NCBI RefSeq assembly: GCF_003797185.1
Contig: NZ_RKMH01000001.1
Location: 62,001-126,000 of the forward strand
Source of the DNA: Gordonia oryzae
Lineage (GTDB): Bacteria > Actinomycetota > Actinomycetes > Mycobacteriales > Mycobacteriaceae
DNA length: 64,000 nt
Direction: 5' to 3'
In this document: positions 18,823 through 29,004 of the stretch, one piece after another
Position numbering within the stretch: the first letter of the stretch is position 1
Layout: each line of letters begins with the position of its first letter
Notes under the pieces: model-generated
Databases searched by the model: none
What the model saw: only the letters and a program-made list of their open reading frames with translations
What the model was told of the DNA's origin: nothing
Program-made: the position numbers and the translations under genes

Positions 18823-19485
18823 TCACTGCGGGACCCGCATCGCCTCGTGTAATGCCGGTTCGATTTCGGCAGGCGCGATGAACACCAGTTCGTCGCCACC
18901 TTCGATCGGATCGTCACGCTCGGGCACGATCACCCGACCACCCCGCAGGATAGCCACCAGAGCAGCATCGCGCGGCAGGCTCAGCTTGTGGACTGGCCGG
19001 CCGGCCAGCGGTGTGTTGGCGGGCAGCGTCAACTCCACGAGATTTGCCTGACCCTGCCGGAATGTCATGAGCCGCACCAGATCTCCGACCGACACGGCCT
19101 CCTCGACGAGAGACGCGAGCAGTCGTGGCGTCGAGACGGCGACGTCGACACCCCATTCCTCGCCGAACAGCCATTCGTTGCGGGGGTCATTCACCCGTGC
19201 GACCACACGATTGACCGCGAACTCGGTCTTCGCGAGCAAACTGACGACGAGATTGGCCTTGTCGTCGCCGGTGGCAGCGATCATGACGTCGAAGGACTGC
19301 AGCTCCGCCGACTCGAGGTTCGACAACTCGCACGCGTCGGCGAGCAGCCACTGCGCACCGGGCACCGCGTTGGTGTCGATGTGCTCGGCCTTGCGCTCGA
19401 AGAGAGTGACCTCGTGGGAGTTGACGAGGAGTTCGCGGGCGATGGAACGGCCGACTGCACCGGCCCCGGCGATGGCGACTTTCAT
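18823..19485 (-). CDS. ceoC: TrkA-type potassium-channel regulatory protein (CeoC-like)
   Basis: A 220-residue cytoplasmic protein; the ATG at 19485 has GAGGAG upstream, which overlaps the end of the preceding gene. The RCK_N Rossmann domain starts MKVAIAGAGAVGRSIARELL (GxGxxG) and includes the acidic FERK that binds the ribose of NAD/NADH, then FDVMIAATGDDKANLVVSLL. The RCK_C domain covers about residues 140-215 (LVELTLPANTPLAGRPVHKL, VIVPERDDPIEGGDELVFIA). It pairs with the adjacent CeoB-like protein as in Rv2691/Rv2692. Together they probably gate K+ uptake, perhaps through the nearby APC permease, though no Trk pore subunit is in the window. Confidence 0.92.
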   Translation of the reverse strand: MKVAIAGAGAVGRSIARELLVNSHEVTLFERKAEHIDTNAVPGAQWLLADACELSNLESAELQSFDVMIAATGDDKANLVVSLLAKTEFAVNRVVARVNDPRNEWLFGEEWGVDVAVSTPRLLASLVEEAVSVGDLVRLMTFRQGQANLVELTLPANTPLAGRPVHKLSLPRDAALVAILRGGRVIVPERDDPIEGGDELVFIAPAEIEPALHEAMRVPQ

Positions 19486-19497
19486 TCTTGATACTCC

Positions 19498-20160
19498 TCA
19501 GTCGGCGTCGATCGGCGACGCGGCAATCGTACGGGTGACGGCGAGGCGCTCGAGCAGCACTGCGGCGAACACCACGTCGTCCTGCTGCAAGACCGTCTTC
19601 GCTTCAGGCAGAACAGGATTGCCGACCCGATTGATGAATGAGATGCGTGCTCCGGTGAGTTCCTGGAACTTCACCACGGTCGTCCCGATCCACGACTCGT
19701 CGATCTCGAGTTGGGCGATCGCGAGCGTGCCCGACGGGTCGCGCCACTCGGTCGTGGTGGAAACCTCGCCGAGCGCGGAGACGAACCGCTCAGTCGTCCA
19801 CGGCACGGTGGCCACCGTCGGAATGCCCAGCCGCTCATAGACCGCGGCACGTTTCGCGTCGTAGATGCGCGCGACCACTCGCCCCACGTCGAAGGTCTCC
19901 CGGGCCACGCGCGCGGCGATGATGTTGGAGTTGTCGCCGGAAGACACCGCGGCGAAGGCGTCGGCCTGCTCGATCCCGGCCTTGATCAACACATCACGAT
20001 CGAATCCGACCCCGACGATGCACTGACCGGTGAACTCGTCGCCGAGTCGGGTGAACGCCGAGGGGTTGCGGTCGATGATCGCGACCTCGTGGCCGCGTTT
20101 GACCATCGCGCGAGCCAACGACGAGCCCACGCGGCCGCAGCCCATGATGACTACCCGCAA
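19498..20160 (-). CDS. ceoB: TrkA-type potassium-channel regulatory protein (CeoB-like)
   Basis: A 220-residue paralogue of the next gene. The start is a TTG at 20160, chosen because the product then begins RVVIMGCGRVGSSLARAM, the exact place where the M. tuberculosis protein starts; AGGA lies upstream. The nucleotide-binding GCGRVG and IIDRN are followed by GVGFDRDVLIKAGIEQADAF and VARIYDAKRAAVYERLGIPT, then an RCK_C domain to the end. The stop is 13 bases from the start of ceoC, so the two are co-transcribed. Confidence 0.92.
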   Translation of the reverse strand: MRVVIMGCGRVGSSLARAMVKRGHEVAIIDRNPSAFTRLGDEFTGQCIVGVGFDRDVLIKAGIEQADAFAAVSSGDNSNIIAARVARETFDVGRVVARIYDAKRAAVYERLGIPTVATVPWTTERFVSALGEVSTTTEWRDPSGTLAIAQLEIDESWIGTTVVKFQELTGARISFINRVGNPVLPEAKTVLQQDDVVFAAVLLERLAVTRTIAASPIDAD

Positions 20161-20336
20161 GAAAATCGATCCTTCCTTCCCTGCGCATGCCGCCGGGAGA
20201 CGACGCGTCGCCGGAGAGCCGGCACTGGACCGGTGTCGGTCCGCGCAAAGATGAACCTACCCGTAGCAGGCGTGTCGTGACGCGGGTCCTGGTGGCCTTC
20301 GTTTGACCCAGGTCTTAATGTTGCGTGGTGCCCACC

Positions 20337-22337
20337 GTGTCAAAGGTGTCCGTTGCGACAAAGCGACTGCTTCTGGGACGACCGTTTCGCAGCGACAGTC
20401 TCGGCCACACGCTGTTACCCAAACGCATCGCGCTCCCCGTATTCGCCTCCGACGCGATGTCCTCGGTCGCCTACGCGCCGCAGGAGATATTTCTGGTGCT
20501 CTCCGTTGCCGGGCTCTCGGCGTTGGCCTACACCCCATGGATCGCGATTGCAGTCGCGATCGTCATGGCGGTGGTCGTCGCCAGCTACCGGCAGAATGTG
20601 CACGCCTATCCCTCCGGCGGCGGCGACTACGAGGTCGCCACGGTCAACCTCGGGCCCACGGCGGGGCTGACCGTCGGTAGTGCGCTGCTGGTCGACTACG
20701 TGCTGACCGTCGCAGTGTCGATCTCGTCGGCAGCAGAGAACATCGGATCGGCGATCCCGTTCGTGTCCGAACATCGCGTGTCGTTCTGTGTGGCCGCCAT
20801 CATCATCCTGGCCGCAGTAAACCTGCGTGGACTCAAGGAATCGGGCAGCGTACTGGCCATTCCGACCTATGCGTTCATCGTCGGTGTGCTCGGCATGCTG
20901 ATCTGGGGATTCACCGAGATCTTCATCCTCGGACGAGAGATTCGTTCGGAGACCGCGGGATTCGAGATCCGGGCCGAACACACCCACCTGATGGGCATTG
21001 CCTTCGTCTTCCTGATCGCGCGGGCCTTCTCCTCGGGATGCGCGGCACTGACCGGGGTCGAAGCCATCAGCAACGGTGTGCCTGCGTTTCGGAAGCCCAA
21101 GTCCCGAAACGCGGCGACCACTCTGCTGCTGCTCGGGTTGATCGCGGTTGTCTTGCTGTTGGGCATCGTCTTCCTTGCAGAGCGGATCGGCGCCAAATAC
21201 GTGATGAACCCGGCGGAGGACCTCATCGGGGCGCCCCCGGGCTACCAGCAGAAGGCAATGATCGCCCAACTCGCCCACGCAGTGTTCGACACTTTCCCGG
21301 CCGGGTTCTACTTCGTCGCGACCGTCACTGCACTGATCCTGATGCTGGCCGCCAACACTGCGTTCAACGGATTCCCGGTGCTCGGTTCGGTACTCGCCCA
21401 GGATCGCTACCTGCCCCGGCAGCTGCACACCCGTGGCGACCGGCTGGCGTTCAGCAACGGCATCCTGTTCCTGGCAGTCGCCGCGATCGCATTCGTGGTC
21501 GCCTTCGGCGGTGAGGTGACCTCACTGATCCAGCTCTACATCGTGGGCGTGTTCGTGTCGTTCACGCTGAGCCAGACCGGCATGGTGCGTCACTGGACCC
21601 GATTGTTGCGTACCGAGACCGACCCGAAGGCGCGCCGCCGGATGATGCAGTCGCGGGTCATCAATACCGTCGGCCTGGTGATGACGGCAACCGTGCTGGT
21701 GGTTGTGCTCATCACCAAGTTCACCGCCGGTGCCTGGATCGCCATCCTGGCGATGGTCATCCTGTTCGTGCTGATGAAGGCGATCCACCACCACTACGCG
21801 AGCGTGCAGCGCGAACTCGAGCGCACCCCCGCCGACGACGAGGCAGTGCTCCCGAGCCGTACCCACTCGATCGTGTTGGTCTCGACGCTGCACCTGGCCA
21901 CCAAACGCGCGTTGCTGTTCGCGCGGGCCACCCGACCCGATGTACTCGAGGCGGTCACGGTGAATGTCGACGACCGTGACACCCGCCGACTGGTCTCGGA
22001 ATGGGAAGACAGCGATCTGCGGGTGCCGCTCAAGGTGATCGCGTCGCCCTACCGCGAGATCACGCGCCCGATCATCGACTACGTGCGGCGTGTCCGCCGA
22101 GAATCGCCGCGCGACGTGATCACCGTGTTCATTCCCGAATACGTGGTGGGTCACTGGTGGGAACAGATCCTGCACAACCAGTCGGCGTTGCGGTTGAAGA
22201 CACGTCTGCTGTTCGAACCCGGCGTGATGGTGACCTCGGTGCCCTGGCAGCTCACGTCGTCCGATCGCCGCAAGGCCGACCTCGACTACCACGCCCCTGG
22301 TGACACCCGCCGGGCACTGGGTGGCGGGCCCACGTGA
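20337..22337 (+). CDS. APC superfamily permease
   Basis: A 666-residue membrane protein. The GTG at 20337 (VSKVSVATKRLLLGRPFRSD) is preferred by comparison with Rv2690c; a GTG at 20325 is possible. About twelve membrane segments span residues 35-480, opening with LPKRIALPVFASDAMSSVAY and including an APC-like GGGDYEVATVNLG. The C-terminal ~180 residues are soluble and resemble a universal-stress-like domain (HSIVLVSTLHLATKRALLFA, AVTVNVDDRD). Substrate is unknown: amino acids or K+ are both possible for this subgroup. It is divergent from ceoB/ceoC, which suggests K+, but this is inference. It overlaps the next gene by 4 bases. Confidence 0.85.
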   Translation: MSKVSVATKRLLLGRPFRSDSLGHTLLPKRIALPVFASDAMSSVAYAPQEIFLVLSVAGLSALAYTPWIAIAVAIVMAVVVASYRQNVHAYPSGGGDYEVATVNLGPTAGLTVGSALLVDYVLTVAVSISSAAENIGSAIPFVSEHRVSFCVAAIIILAAVNLRGLKESGSVLAIPTYAFIVGVLGMLIWGFTEIFILGREIRSETAGFEIRAEHTHLMGIAFVFLIARAFSSGCAALTGVEAISNGVPAFRKPKSRNAATTLLLLGLIAVVLLLGIVFLAERIGAKYVMNPAEDLIGAPPGYQQKAMIAQLAHAVFDTFPAGFYFVATVTALILMLAANTAFNGFPVLGSVLAQDRYLPRQLHTRGDRLAFSNGILFLAVAAIAFVVAFGGEVTSLIQLYIVGVFVSFTLSQTGMVRHWTRLLRTETDPKARRRMMQSRVINTVGLVMTATVLVVVLITKFTAGAWIAILAMVILFVLMKAIHHHYASVQRELERTPADDEAVLPSRTHSIVLVSTLHLATKRALLFARATRPDVLEAVTVNVDDRDTRRLVSEWEDSDLRVPLKVIASPYREITRPIIDYVRRVRRESPRDVITVFIPEYVVGHWWEQILHNQSALRLKTRLLFEPGVMVTSVPWQLTSSDRRKADLDYHAPGDTRRALGGGPT

Positions 22338-23698
22338 CGAGTGCTCCCTCCTTTGGCGCGCTGACGCTGCGGGTACGCCGACCCGCCAACGGTGGGTCGG
22401 CCATCGCGCATGCCGACGACGGCCGGGTCGTTTTCGTGCGCGGCGCGATCCCGGGTGAGCTGGTCACCGCGACCGTCGTCGAGGACAGGTCCGGATTCCT
22501 CGTCGCCGAGGTGACCGAGGTACTTGAGCCGTCGACACATCGACGCGACCCGCTCTGCTCGGCCGCCGCGCACGGCGCCGGCTGCTGTGATCTCGCGTAT
22601 GTCGCCGTCGAGCACGCCCGCACCCTGAAGAGCGAGATCCTCACCGACGTCCTGCGGCGGATCGGCGGGTTCACCGACGACGCCCTGGCCGCACTCGATG
22701 GCGGGCCGCCGACGGTTGCCGCGCTCGATGACGCCGGAACCGGCTGGCGAATTCGGACACGCATGGGCGTCGACGCACACGGCCGCGCCGGTCTGCACCG
22801 GCGCGGCGCTGCCGGCCTCGTCGTCGGCCACCCCTGCGCCCAACCCGATTCGCGCCTGACCGACCTCACGGCGTTCGACGGCCGGTTCACCCCGGACGCC
22901 GACCTCGCGCTCGTACTCGACGACGACGGCGCGCGGCACCTCATAGAGATCGCGCCCGCCGACGACGCGGCCAAGGAGGGTCGCGGCGGTCGTCGATCCG
23001 ATGGCGGTCGTCGTGCCGCACAGCGGCGTCGTCGGCGCCACGAGCGGGCGCGCAGGACACGAGTGGTCGAGGGACTTCCCGCTGCGCGCCACCAGGTGGG
23101 CAAGCGGACCTGGGACATCCCGGTGACCGGATTCTGGCAGGGCCACCGGGCCGCCGCGGGCGTGTATGCGCAGACCGTTGCCGACCTCGTCGCGCGCCAC
23201 ACCGACTCAATAGGGACGTGCTGGGACCTCTACGGCGGCGCCGGGATCTTCGCCGCCACCCTGACCGACACCCTGCATGCGCAGGCGGTGCACATCGTCG
23301 ATTCCGACGCCGGGGCACTGGCCGCCGCCGAGGCGACCTTCGCAGACGACGACGGCATCGAGGTGCACCGAGAAGAGGTCGCCGCCGCCATCGGCGGACT
23401 CCCCGCCGCTGGGGTCGTCGTACTCGATCCTCCGCGGACGGGGGCCGGTGCACAGGTGATCGGACAACTCGCCGCGGCCGGTCCGGACGTGGTGGTGCAC
23501 GTCGGTTGCGATGTCGCGAGATTCGCCCGCGACCTCGCATTGCTTGCCGAGAACGGGTATCAGACCCGCGAGATCCGCGGGTTCGACGCATTTCCGCTGA
23601 CCCATCACATCGAGGCGATCGCCGTGCTCGTGCGGTCGAATTCACGCCCGTCGTCGCGCTCGGCGGACCGGGGTGCGTCACCGGCGACCGTAGACTGA
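22334..23698 (+). CDS. TRAM-domain class I SAM-dependent RNA methyltransferase
   Basis: A 454-residue protein of the TrmA/RlmCD family. The GTG at 22334 overlaps the permease stop (GTGA). An N-terminal TRAM domain (LTLRVRRPANGGSAIAH, GRVVFVRGAIPGELVTATV) is followed by a Cys-rich insert (CSAAAHGAGCCDLAYV), a family-typical cluster position. The methyltransferase fold begins WDLYGGAGIFAATL; VLDPPRTGAGAQV is motif IV; VHVGCDVARFARDL carries the catalytic Cys region. It probably methylates uridine C5 in rRNA or tRNA. Residues about 205-250 are an Arg-rich insertion (RRSDGGRRAAQRRRRRHER). Position equals Rv2689c. Confidence 0.88.
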   Translation: MTSAPSFGALTLRVRRPANGGSAIAHADDGRVVFVRGAIPGELVTATVVEDRSGFLVAEVTEVLEPSTHRRDPLCSAAAHGAGCCDLAYVAVEHARTLKSEILTDVLRRIGGFTDDALAALDGGPPTVAALDDAGTGWRIRTRMGVDAHGRAGLHRRGAAGLVVGHPCAQPDSRLTDLTAFDGRFTPDADLALVLDDDGARHLIEIAPADDAAKEGRGGRRSDGGRRAAQRRRRRHERARRTRVVEGLPAARHQVGKRTWDIPVTGFWQGHRAAAGVYAQTVADLVARHTDSIGTCWDLYGGAGIFAATLTDTLHAQAVHIVDSDAGALAAAEATFADDDGIEVHREEVAAAIGGLPAAGVVVLDPPRTGAGAQVIGQLAAAGPDVVVHVGCDVARFARDLALLAENGYQTREIRGFDAFPLTHHIEAIAVLVRSNSRPSSRSADRGASPATVD

Positions 23699-23792
23699 CA
23701 CACATGCTCCCGCATGCACCTATCGGTCTGGGTAGCACGCCGGGTACGTACCACGTCGCCTGGGAGCGAGACGATCAGTGATGGAGGATCAG

Positions 23793-25784
23793 ATGGGCCT
23801 GCTGGAGCGCATCAACTCACCAGCCGACCTGCGGGTGCTGTCAGCCGCAGAGGTTACCGCGCTGGCGGGCGAGATCCGTGAGTTCCTGATCGAGAAGGTG
23901 TCGGCGGTAGGCGGTCACCTCGGGCCCAATCTCGGTGTCGTCGAGCTGACGCTGGCCATTCATCGTGTGTTTGATTCACCGATCGATCCAGTGATCTTCG
24001 ACACAGGCCACCAGTGTTATGTCCATAAGATCGTCACCGGGCGACGCGAGGGCTTCGATACGCTCCGGCAGCGCGGCGGATTGACTGGCTATCAGGAGCG
24101 GTCCGAGAGCCCGCACGACTGGGTGGAGTCCTCACACGCCTCGGCGGCACTGTCCTACGCCGACGGGCTTGCGAAATCGTTCGCGCTGACCGGTCAGGAC
24201 GACCGGACGGTCGTCGCGGTGGTCGGCGACGGGGCGTTGACCGGCGGAATGTGCTGGGAGGCGATCAACAACATCGCCGCCGCGGATCGTCGCGTGGTGA
24301 TCGTGGTCAACGACAACGGCCGGTCCTATGCGCCGACGATCGGCGGGCTGGCCCGGCACCTGTCCGGGCTGCGGCTGCAACCCGGTTACGAGCGGGTCCT
24401 CGACGAAGGTCGGCGCGTGGTCAAACGATTGCCGGTGGTCGGCAACCCGGCCTACGCCGTACTGCACGGGGTCAAGAGCGGTCTGAAAGACCTTCTCGCG
24501 CCGCAGGAGATGTTCACCGACCTCGGGCTCAAGTACGTCGGCCCGGTTGACGGCCACGACGTCGAGGCGCTCGAATCGGCGTTCACGCAGGCACGCTCGT
24601 TCGGTGGGCCGGTCATCGTGCACACCGTCACGCGCAAGGGCATGGGCTACGCGCACGCCGAGAACCATGAGGCCGACCAGATGCATTCCACCGGCGTCAT
24701 AGATCCGGTGACCGGCCGGGCGAAGTCCGTGGCACCGCAGGACTGGACGTCGGTGTTCTCCGCGGCACTCGTCGAGGCGGGGGCCGCCCGCGAGGATGTC
24801 GTGGCGATTACCGCCGCGATGCCCGGTCCAACAGGACTGACACCGTTCGCTGACAAGTATCCCGACCGGATGTTCGACGTCGGGATCGCCGAGCAACATG
24901 CCATGACCTCGGCGGCCGGGCTGGCGCTCGGCGGTCTGCATCCGGTGCTCGCGATCTACTCGACGTTCCTCAACCGTGCATTCGATCAGCTACTCATGGA
25001 CATCGCGCTGCTCGAACTCCCGGTCACACTGGTCCTCGACCGATCGGGGATCACCGGTCCCGATGGGCCGAGTCATCACGGGATGTGGGATCTCTCGCTG
25101 CTCGCGATGGTCCCGGGGATGCGGGTTGCATCCCCCCGCGACGCGGTGCGGCTCCGCGAAGAACTCGACGAGGCGCTCGCCGTCGACGATGGGCCCACTG
25201 CACTGCGATTCTCCAAAGGTGCTGTACCCGAAGATATCCGCGCTGTAGTGCGTCTGGAAGACGGGGTCGATGTGTTGCGTCGGGGCACCCCGTCGGCCGA
25301 ACCGATCGGAGGGGACGTACTCATCGTCGCGGTCGGGGCGTTCTGCTCGCTGGCCCTCGATACCGCCGAACGGCTGCGTAGTCAGGGCATCGAGGCCACC
25401 GTCGTTGATCCGCGGTGGGTGCTCCCGATTCCGGCGTCGATCACTGAGATCGCCGGCCGGCACCGGTTGGTGGTCACCCTCGAGGACAGTGGTGTCCACG
25501 GAGGGGTGGGGTCGGCGGTGACGACGGCGCTCGGTATCGCCGAGGTTGGCGTTCCGGTGCAGAACCGCGGTATCCCACAGCGATTCATCGCACACGCCTC
25601 ACGCGCGGAGATCCTCGCCGAGTTGGGATTGACCGCGCAGGATCTGGCGCGCTCGATCACCGCGACCGTCTCGGGGATGCACGTGACCCCGGGGCTCGAC
25701 CGTCACGAGTTCGTCGACACCGGACTCGACGCGTCGCCTGCGGATCGTTCGCCGCGTGAGGTCGACGGCCCCGACCCGGAGTAG
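23793..25784 (+). CDS. dxs: 1-deoxy-D-xylulose-5-phosphate synthase
   Basis: A 663-residue thiamine-diphosphate enzyme that condenses pyruvate and glyceraldehyde 3-phosphate, the entry step of the MEP isoprenoid pathway. The ATG at 23793 has GGAGGA at 23783-23788; GTG 23778 and ATG 23781 also lie in frame. Motifs: [35 protein letters not shown], the ThDP-binding [16 protein letters not shown]...[35 protein letters not shown] with the catalytic Glu, and a transketolase C-terminal domain to about 610. It corresponds to Rv2682c. The C-terminal ~45 residues beyond the fold are extra and polar. Confidence 0.97.
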   Translation: MGLLERINSPADLRVLSAAEVTALAGEIREFLIEKVSAVGGHLGPNLGVVELTLAIHRVFDSPIDPVIFDTGHQCYVHKIVTGRREGFDTLRQRGGLTGYQERSESPHDWVESSHASAALSYADGLAKSFALTGQDDRTVVAVVGDGALTGGMCWEAINNIAAADRRVVIVVNDNGRSYAPTIGGLARHLSGLRLQPGYERVLDEGRRVVKRLPVVGNPAYAVLHGVKSGLKDLLAPQEMFTDLGLKYVGPVDGHDVEALESAFTQARSFGGPVIVHTVTRKGMGYAHAENHEADQMHSTGVIDPVTGRAKSVAPQDWTSVFSAALVEAGAAREDVVAITAAMPGPTGLTPFADKYPDRMFDVGIAEQHAMTSAAGLALGGLHPVLAIYSTFLNRAFDQLLMDIALLELPVTLVLDRSGITGPDGPSHHGMWDLSLLAMVPGMRVASPRDAVRLREELDEALAVDDGPTALRFSKGAVPEDIRAVVRLEDGVDVLRRGTPSAEPIGGDVLIVAVGAFCSLALDTAERLRSQGIEATVVDPRWVLPIPASITEIAGRHRLVVTLEDSGVHGGVGSAVTTALGIAEVGVPVQNRGIPQRFIAHASRAEILAELGLTAQDLARSITATVSGMHVTPGLDRHEFVDTGLDASPADRSPREVDGPDPE

Positions 25785-25886
25785 ACGGCACCGGAGTCAT
25801 TCGACCAGCGGTGGTTCGGGACCGCCTGCGCTGCGGAGACAAGCACTGTCGCGTGGTTTCTTTCGGCGCGAAATAGTCTCGGGTGA

Positions 25887-27173
25887 TCAGCCCGGGTCGG
25901 GCGACGGCGAGGTACTCGACGTGGCCTCGTTCAGCGCTGCGGTGATCGGACCGACCGTGAGTGCACGCTGCCACTCGCGGGCGCCGCCGGCCGCCAGTCG
26001 GGCGTCGACAGCCTCCTCGGTGATCGGGAGATCGATTCCCTCCCAACACAATTGGCGCACCAGGTCGGGTGCCAGCAGGTTTTCCGGCGGTAGTGTGTGT
26101 TTCTCGGCGATGTGTTTGGCCAGCGGCCGGACCATGCTCGCGCGTGCCGCGGCCTCCGGGTTGCGTTGATCCCATCGGCTGATCGGTGGGGGGCCGGTGG
26201 CCGGAGTCTTGCGTGGCGGGAGTTCGGCATCGGGCAGATCGCGTGCGCGCAGCAGGGCCGAGAGCCAGATTCCGGCCTGTCGGCGTTGTCGTGGCCCGCC
26301 GAAGACCGGCAGGCGGGTGAGCTCGTCGGTGGTCGACGGTGCCGCGGCGGCGGCGGTGATAATCGCCGAGTCCGGCAGCACCCGCCCGGGAGCGACGTCA
26401 CGTCGCTGCGCGATCTCCTCACGCGCCGACCACAATTCACGGACCGCGGCCAGGCCCCGGGCGGTCTTGACGGTGTGGATGTTGGTGGTGCGTCGCCAGC
26501 GATCCGTGCGCGGCGGCGGCGGCCGACGGCGTAGCACATACGCGAATTCCTCGGCCGCCCAGTCGCTTTTGCCCGCGTCGCGCAGTGCCGCATCCATCGC
26601 GTCGCGCAACTCGATGAGTACCTCGACGTCGAGTGCGGCGTAGTTGAGCCAATCCGCGGGCAGTGGTCGCTTCGACCAGTCGGCGGCCCCGTGAGCCTTC
26701 TGTAACCCGAGTCCGAGGAACTGCTCGACCATTGCGGCAAGATTGACCTTGGTCAGCCCGAGCAGTCGGCCGGCGAGTTCGGTGTCGAAGAGAGTGGTGG
26801 CATCGAATCCGAGTTCGCGAAGGCAGGGTAGATCCTGGTCGGCGGCATGCAGAATCCATTCGGGTGCGGCGAGCGCGTCGATCACCGGCCGTAGTGCCTC
26901 GGGTTCTTCGATCGGGTCGAGCAAGAAGCTGCCCGCACCGGTGCGACGGATCTGGATCAGATAGGCGCGTTGCGAGTAGCGGTAGCCCGATGCCCGCTCG
27001 GTGTCGAGCGCGACCGGGCCGGTGCCCGCCGCCAGTCGTTGTGCCGCATCGGCGAAGTGGGCGGCCGACGACAGGATCGGCGGCACCCCCTCACGCGGAG
27101 TCAACAGGGGGGTGACGGGCGGGGAGGCCGACTCGGGCTCGCCGGCGGCCCCGGACGGGTCTGCGTCGCTCAC
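25887..27173 (-). CDS. rnd: Ribonuclease D-like 3'-5' exonuclease
   Basis: A 428-residue protein from the GTG at 27173, which overlaps the DUF3000 stop by 4 bases. The DEDDy exonuclease domain covers about residues 45-215: VALDTERASGYRYSQRAYLI (motif I, DTE), ILHAADQDLPCLRELG (motif II), and LNYAALDVEVL (motif III, Y-x3-D). An HRDC domain follows (LAAVRELWSAREEIAQRRDV) with a C-terminal actinobacterial extension rich in PLPITEEAVDARLA-type helices. It probably trims 3' ends of stable RNAs. Position equals Rv2681. It converges with dxs. Confidence 0.92.
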   Translation of the reverse strand: MSDADPSGAAGEPESASPPVTPLLTPREGVPPILSSAAHFADAAQRLAAGTGPVALDTERASGYRYSQRAYLIQIRRTGAGSFLLDPIEEPEALRPVIDALAAPEWILHAADQDLPCLRELGFDATTLFDTELAGRLLGLTKVNLAAMVEQFLGLGLQKAHGAADWSKRPLPADWLNYAALDVEVLIELRDAMDAALRDAGKSDWAAEEFAYVLRRRPPPPRTDRWRRTTNIHTVKTARGLAAVRELWSAREEIAQRRDVAPGRVLPDSAIITAAAAAPSTTDELTRLPVFGGPRQRRQAGIWLSALLRARDLPDAELPPRKTPATGPPPISRWDQRNPEAAARASMVRPLAKHIAEKHTLPPENLLAPDLVRQLCWEGIDLPITEEAVDARLAAGGAREWQRALTVGPITAALNEATSSTSPSPDPG

Positions 27174-27790
27174 GTTGAGCCGAGTTCGGTGACCCCGACC
27201 GGCGGCAGACCCGCGGCCGACGACAACACCTCGCAGAACCCTTCGAGGTGACCGCCGAGTCCGTCGGAGGTCGGCGCGGTCCAGGAGGCGCGCAACTCAA
27301 GTTGATGAGCACGTGGGGGGCCGGCGATGTCGCCGTAGCGGACCGATGACGTCGAGGTGACGGTGCCGCCCAGCGCGGTCACCTCCACCCGGCCGCCGGA
27401 ACTCGCGAGCACACTGCCGTCCGAGGCGGTCTGGCCGACCGGGACGCCGAGCGCATCGGACAACCAGCTCCACGCGACCTCGGGAAGTAACGGGTCCATC
27501 GCGAGCGCCGCCTCGACCTCGGCCTGGATGTAGGCGACGAGTCGCATCGTCCCGTTCCAGGCGTCCTGGCCGTCGGGATCGTAGAGCAGGATCAGCCGTC
27601 CGAAGGCGCTGCCCTGGCCATCGGCGTCGATGTCGAGGTCGGGAGAGTCCGGTGTGCGCACCTCGGCGCCGACGGCGTAGCTGTAGGGGGCGAGACGCTG
27701 CGGCGGACGGATCGGCCCGACCTCGATCTCGCGCCGGATGCGCGCGGAATGCAGCGACTCGACCGCGGTGCGGAAGTCAGCAGGCTCCAT
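27170..27790 (-). CDS. DUF3000 protein
   Basis: A 206-residue protein from the ATG at 27790, with CGGAGC upstream; a GTG at 27811 is an alternative. MEPADFRTAVESLHSARIR opens the conserved domain, followed by RLAPYSYAVGAEV, GRLILLYDPDGQDAWNG and HLEGFCEVLSSAAGLPPVG. It is translationally coupled to rnd (GTGA overlap) as in Rv2680-Rv2681, and divergent from hemE with about 150 bp between them. No function is known; coupling suggests a link to RNA turnover or heme regulation, but this is speculation. Confidence 0.85.
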   Translation of the reverse strand: MEPADFRTAVESLHSARIRREIEVGPIRPPQRLAPYSYAVGAEVRTPDSPDLDIDADGQGSAFGRLILLYDPDGQDAWNGTMRLVAYIQAEVEAALAMDPLLPEVAWSWLSDALGVPVGQTASDGSVLASSGGRVEVTALGGTVTSTSSVRYGDIAGPPRAHQLELRASWTAPTSDGLGGHLEGFCEVLSSAAGLPPVGVTELGST

Positions 27791-27942
27791 CGGAGCTCCG
27801 GAGGAGGTCACGCCACCGACGGTATGACGGAGACCACGGTGGGCGTCGGAGGCGCGCCGTGGTGATGGTGACCACCGGGCGCCCGGCGAGCACGCCCGAC
27901 CGGGCGATGCCGATAGGCCCCCGCATGGCAGAGTGAGCGGTG

Positions 27943-29004
27943 ATGTCGCACGCACCTGGTACCCGCCGCAATCACTCCCGTATGCCGCTCGTCGCCGCCG
28001 CACGCGGGCAGTCGCCCGCCCGACGGCCGGTGTGGTTCATGCGGCAGGCCGGGCGATCGCTGCCCGAGTACCGGGCGATCCGCGCCGAGATCGGAATGCT
28101 CGAGTCGTGCTTCGACGCCGATCTCGTCTGCGAGATCACCCTGCAGCCGGTCCGCCGCCATGACGTCGACGCGGCGATCCTGTTCTCCGACATCGTGGTG
28201 CCGCTGAAGGCGGCGGGGGTCGATCTCGACATCGTCGCCGGTACCGGCCCGGTCATCGCAGCGCCGATCCGCAGCACCGCCGACGTCGAGGCGTTGCCGC
28301 GTCTGGATCCATCCGCGGTGGGTGCGGTCGCGCGCGCGGTCACGAAGATCCTCGATCAGCTCGACGAGGCCACCGCGCTGATCGGTTTTGCCGGTGCCCC
28401 GTTCACCCTGGCCTCCTACCTCATCGAGGGTGGTCCGAGTCGCAATTACGTCCACACCAAGGCGCTCATGCGCTCCGATCCCGACACCTGGCATGCGCTG
28501 ATGGCCCGGCTCGCCGACATCACGATCACCTTCCTGCAGGTGCAACTCGACGCCGGGGTCGACGCCGTCCAGGTCTTCGACTCGTGGGCCGGTGCGCTCT
28601 CGGAGGCCGACTACCGCACCTTGGTGGCGCCGCACGTCGATCGTGTCTTCGCCGAGCTCGCCGAATATGGGGTGCCCCGAATCCACTTCGGTGTCGGTAC
28701 CGGTGAGTTGCTCGCGGCGATGGCCGAGCCCGCCGATGTCATCGGTGTCGACTGGCGGGTTCCGTTGGAGGAGGCGGTACACCGCGTCGGGCCGGGTAAG
28801 GCGGTGCAGGGCAATCTCGATCCCACCGTGCTGTTCGCCGGCCCCGCCGTCGTCGAACAGGAAATCCGACGCGTACTCGACGACGGCCGTCGGGCCGTGG
28901 CGGCCGGCGCGACCGGCCACATCGTGAACCTCGGTCACGGTGTGCTCCCCGACACCGATCCCGACGTGCTCACCCGCGCCGTCGAGTTGATCCACACCCT
29001 CTGA
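27943..29004 (+). CDS. hemE: Uroporphyrinogen decarboxylase
   Basis: A 353-residue enzyme converting uroporphyrinogen III to coproporphyrinogen III. The ATG at 27943 follows an in-frame GTG at 27940; neither has a clear ribosome site. Signatures: [20 protein letters not shown], the N-terminal substrate-binding motif; [18 protein letters not shown]; and [15 protein letters not shown]. The C-terminal [16 protein letters not shown] is also diagnostic. Its stop overlaps the hemY start by one base (TGATG), so hemE, hemY and hemQ form a heme operon in the order seen in Rv2678c-Rv2676c. Confidence 0.97.
   Translation: MSHAPGTRRNHSRMPLVAAARGQSPARRPVWFMRQAGRSLPEYRAIRAEIGMLESCFDADLVCEITLQPVRRHDVDAAILFSDIVVPLKAAGVDLDIVAGTGPVIAAPIRSTADVEALPRLDPSAVGAVARAVTKILDQLDEATALIGFAGAPFTLASYLIEGGPSRNYVHTKALMRSDPDTWHALMARLADITITFLQVQLDAGVDAVQVFDSWAGALSEADYRTLVAPHVDRVFAELAEYGVPRIHFGVGTGELLAAMAEPADVIGVDWRVPLEEAVHRVGPGKAVQGNLDPTVLFAGPAVVEQEIRRVLDDGRRAVAAGATGHIVNLGHGVLPDTDPDVLTRAVELIHTL

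Noticed and set aside
20257..20336. Promoter for the permease near TTTGACCC
   Set aside because: A -35-like hexamer is present but no -10 element stands out at suitable spacing.
23699..23792. Thiamine riboswitch before dxs
   Set aside because: No THI-box core sequences are present; dxs uses ThDP but is rarely controlled that way.
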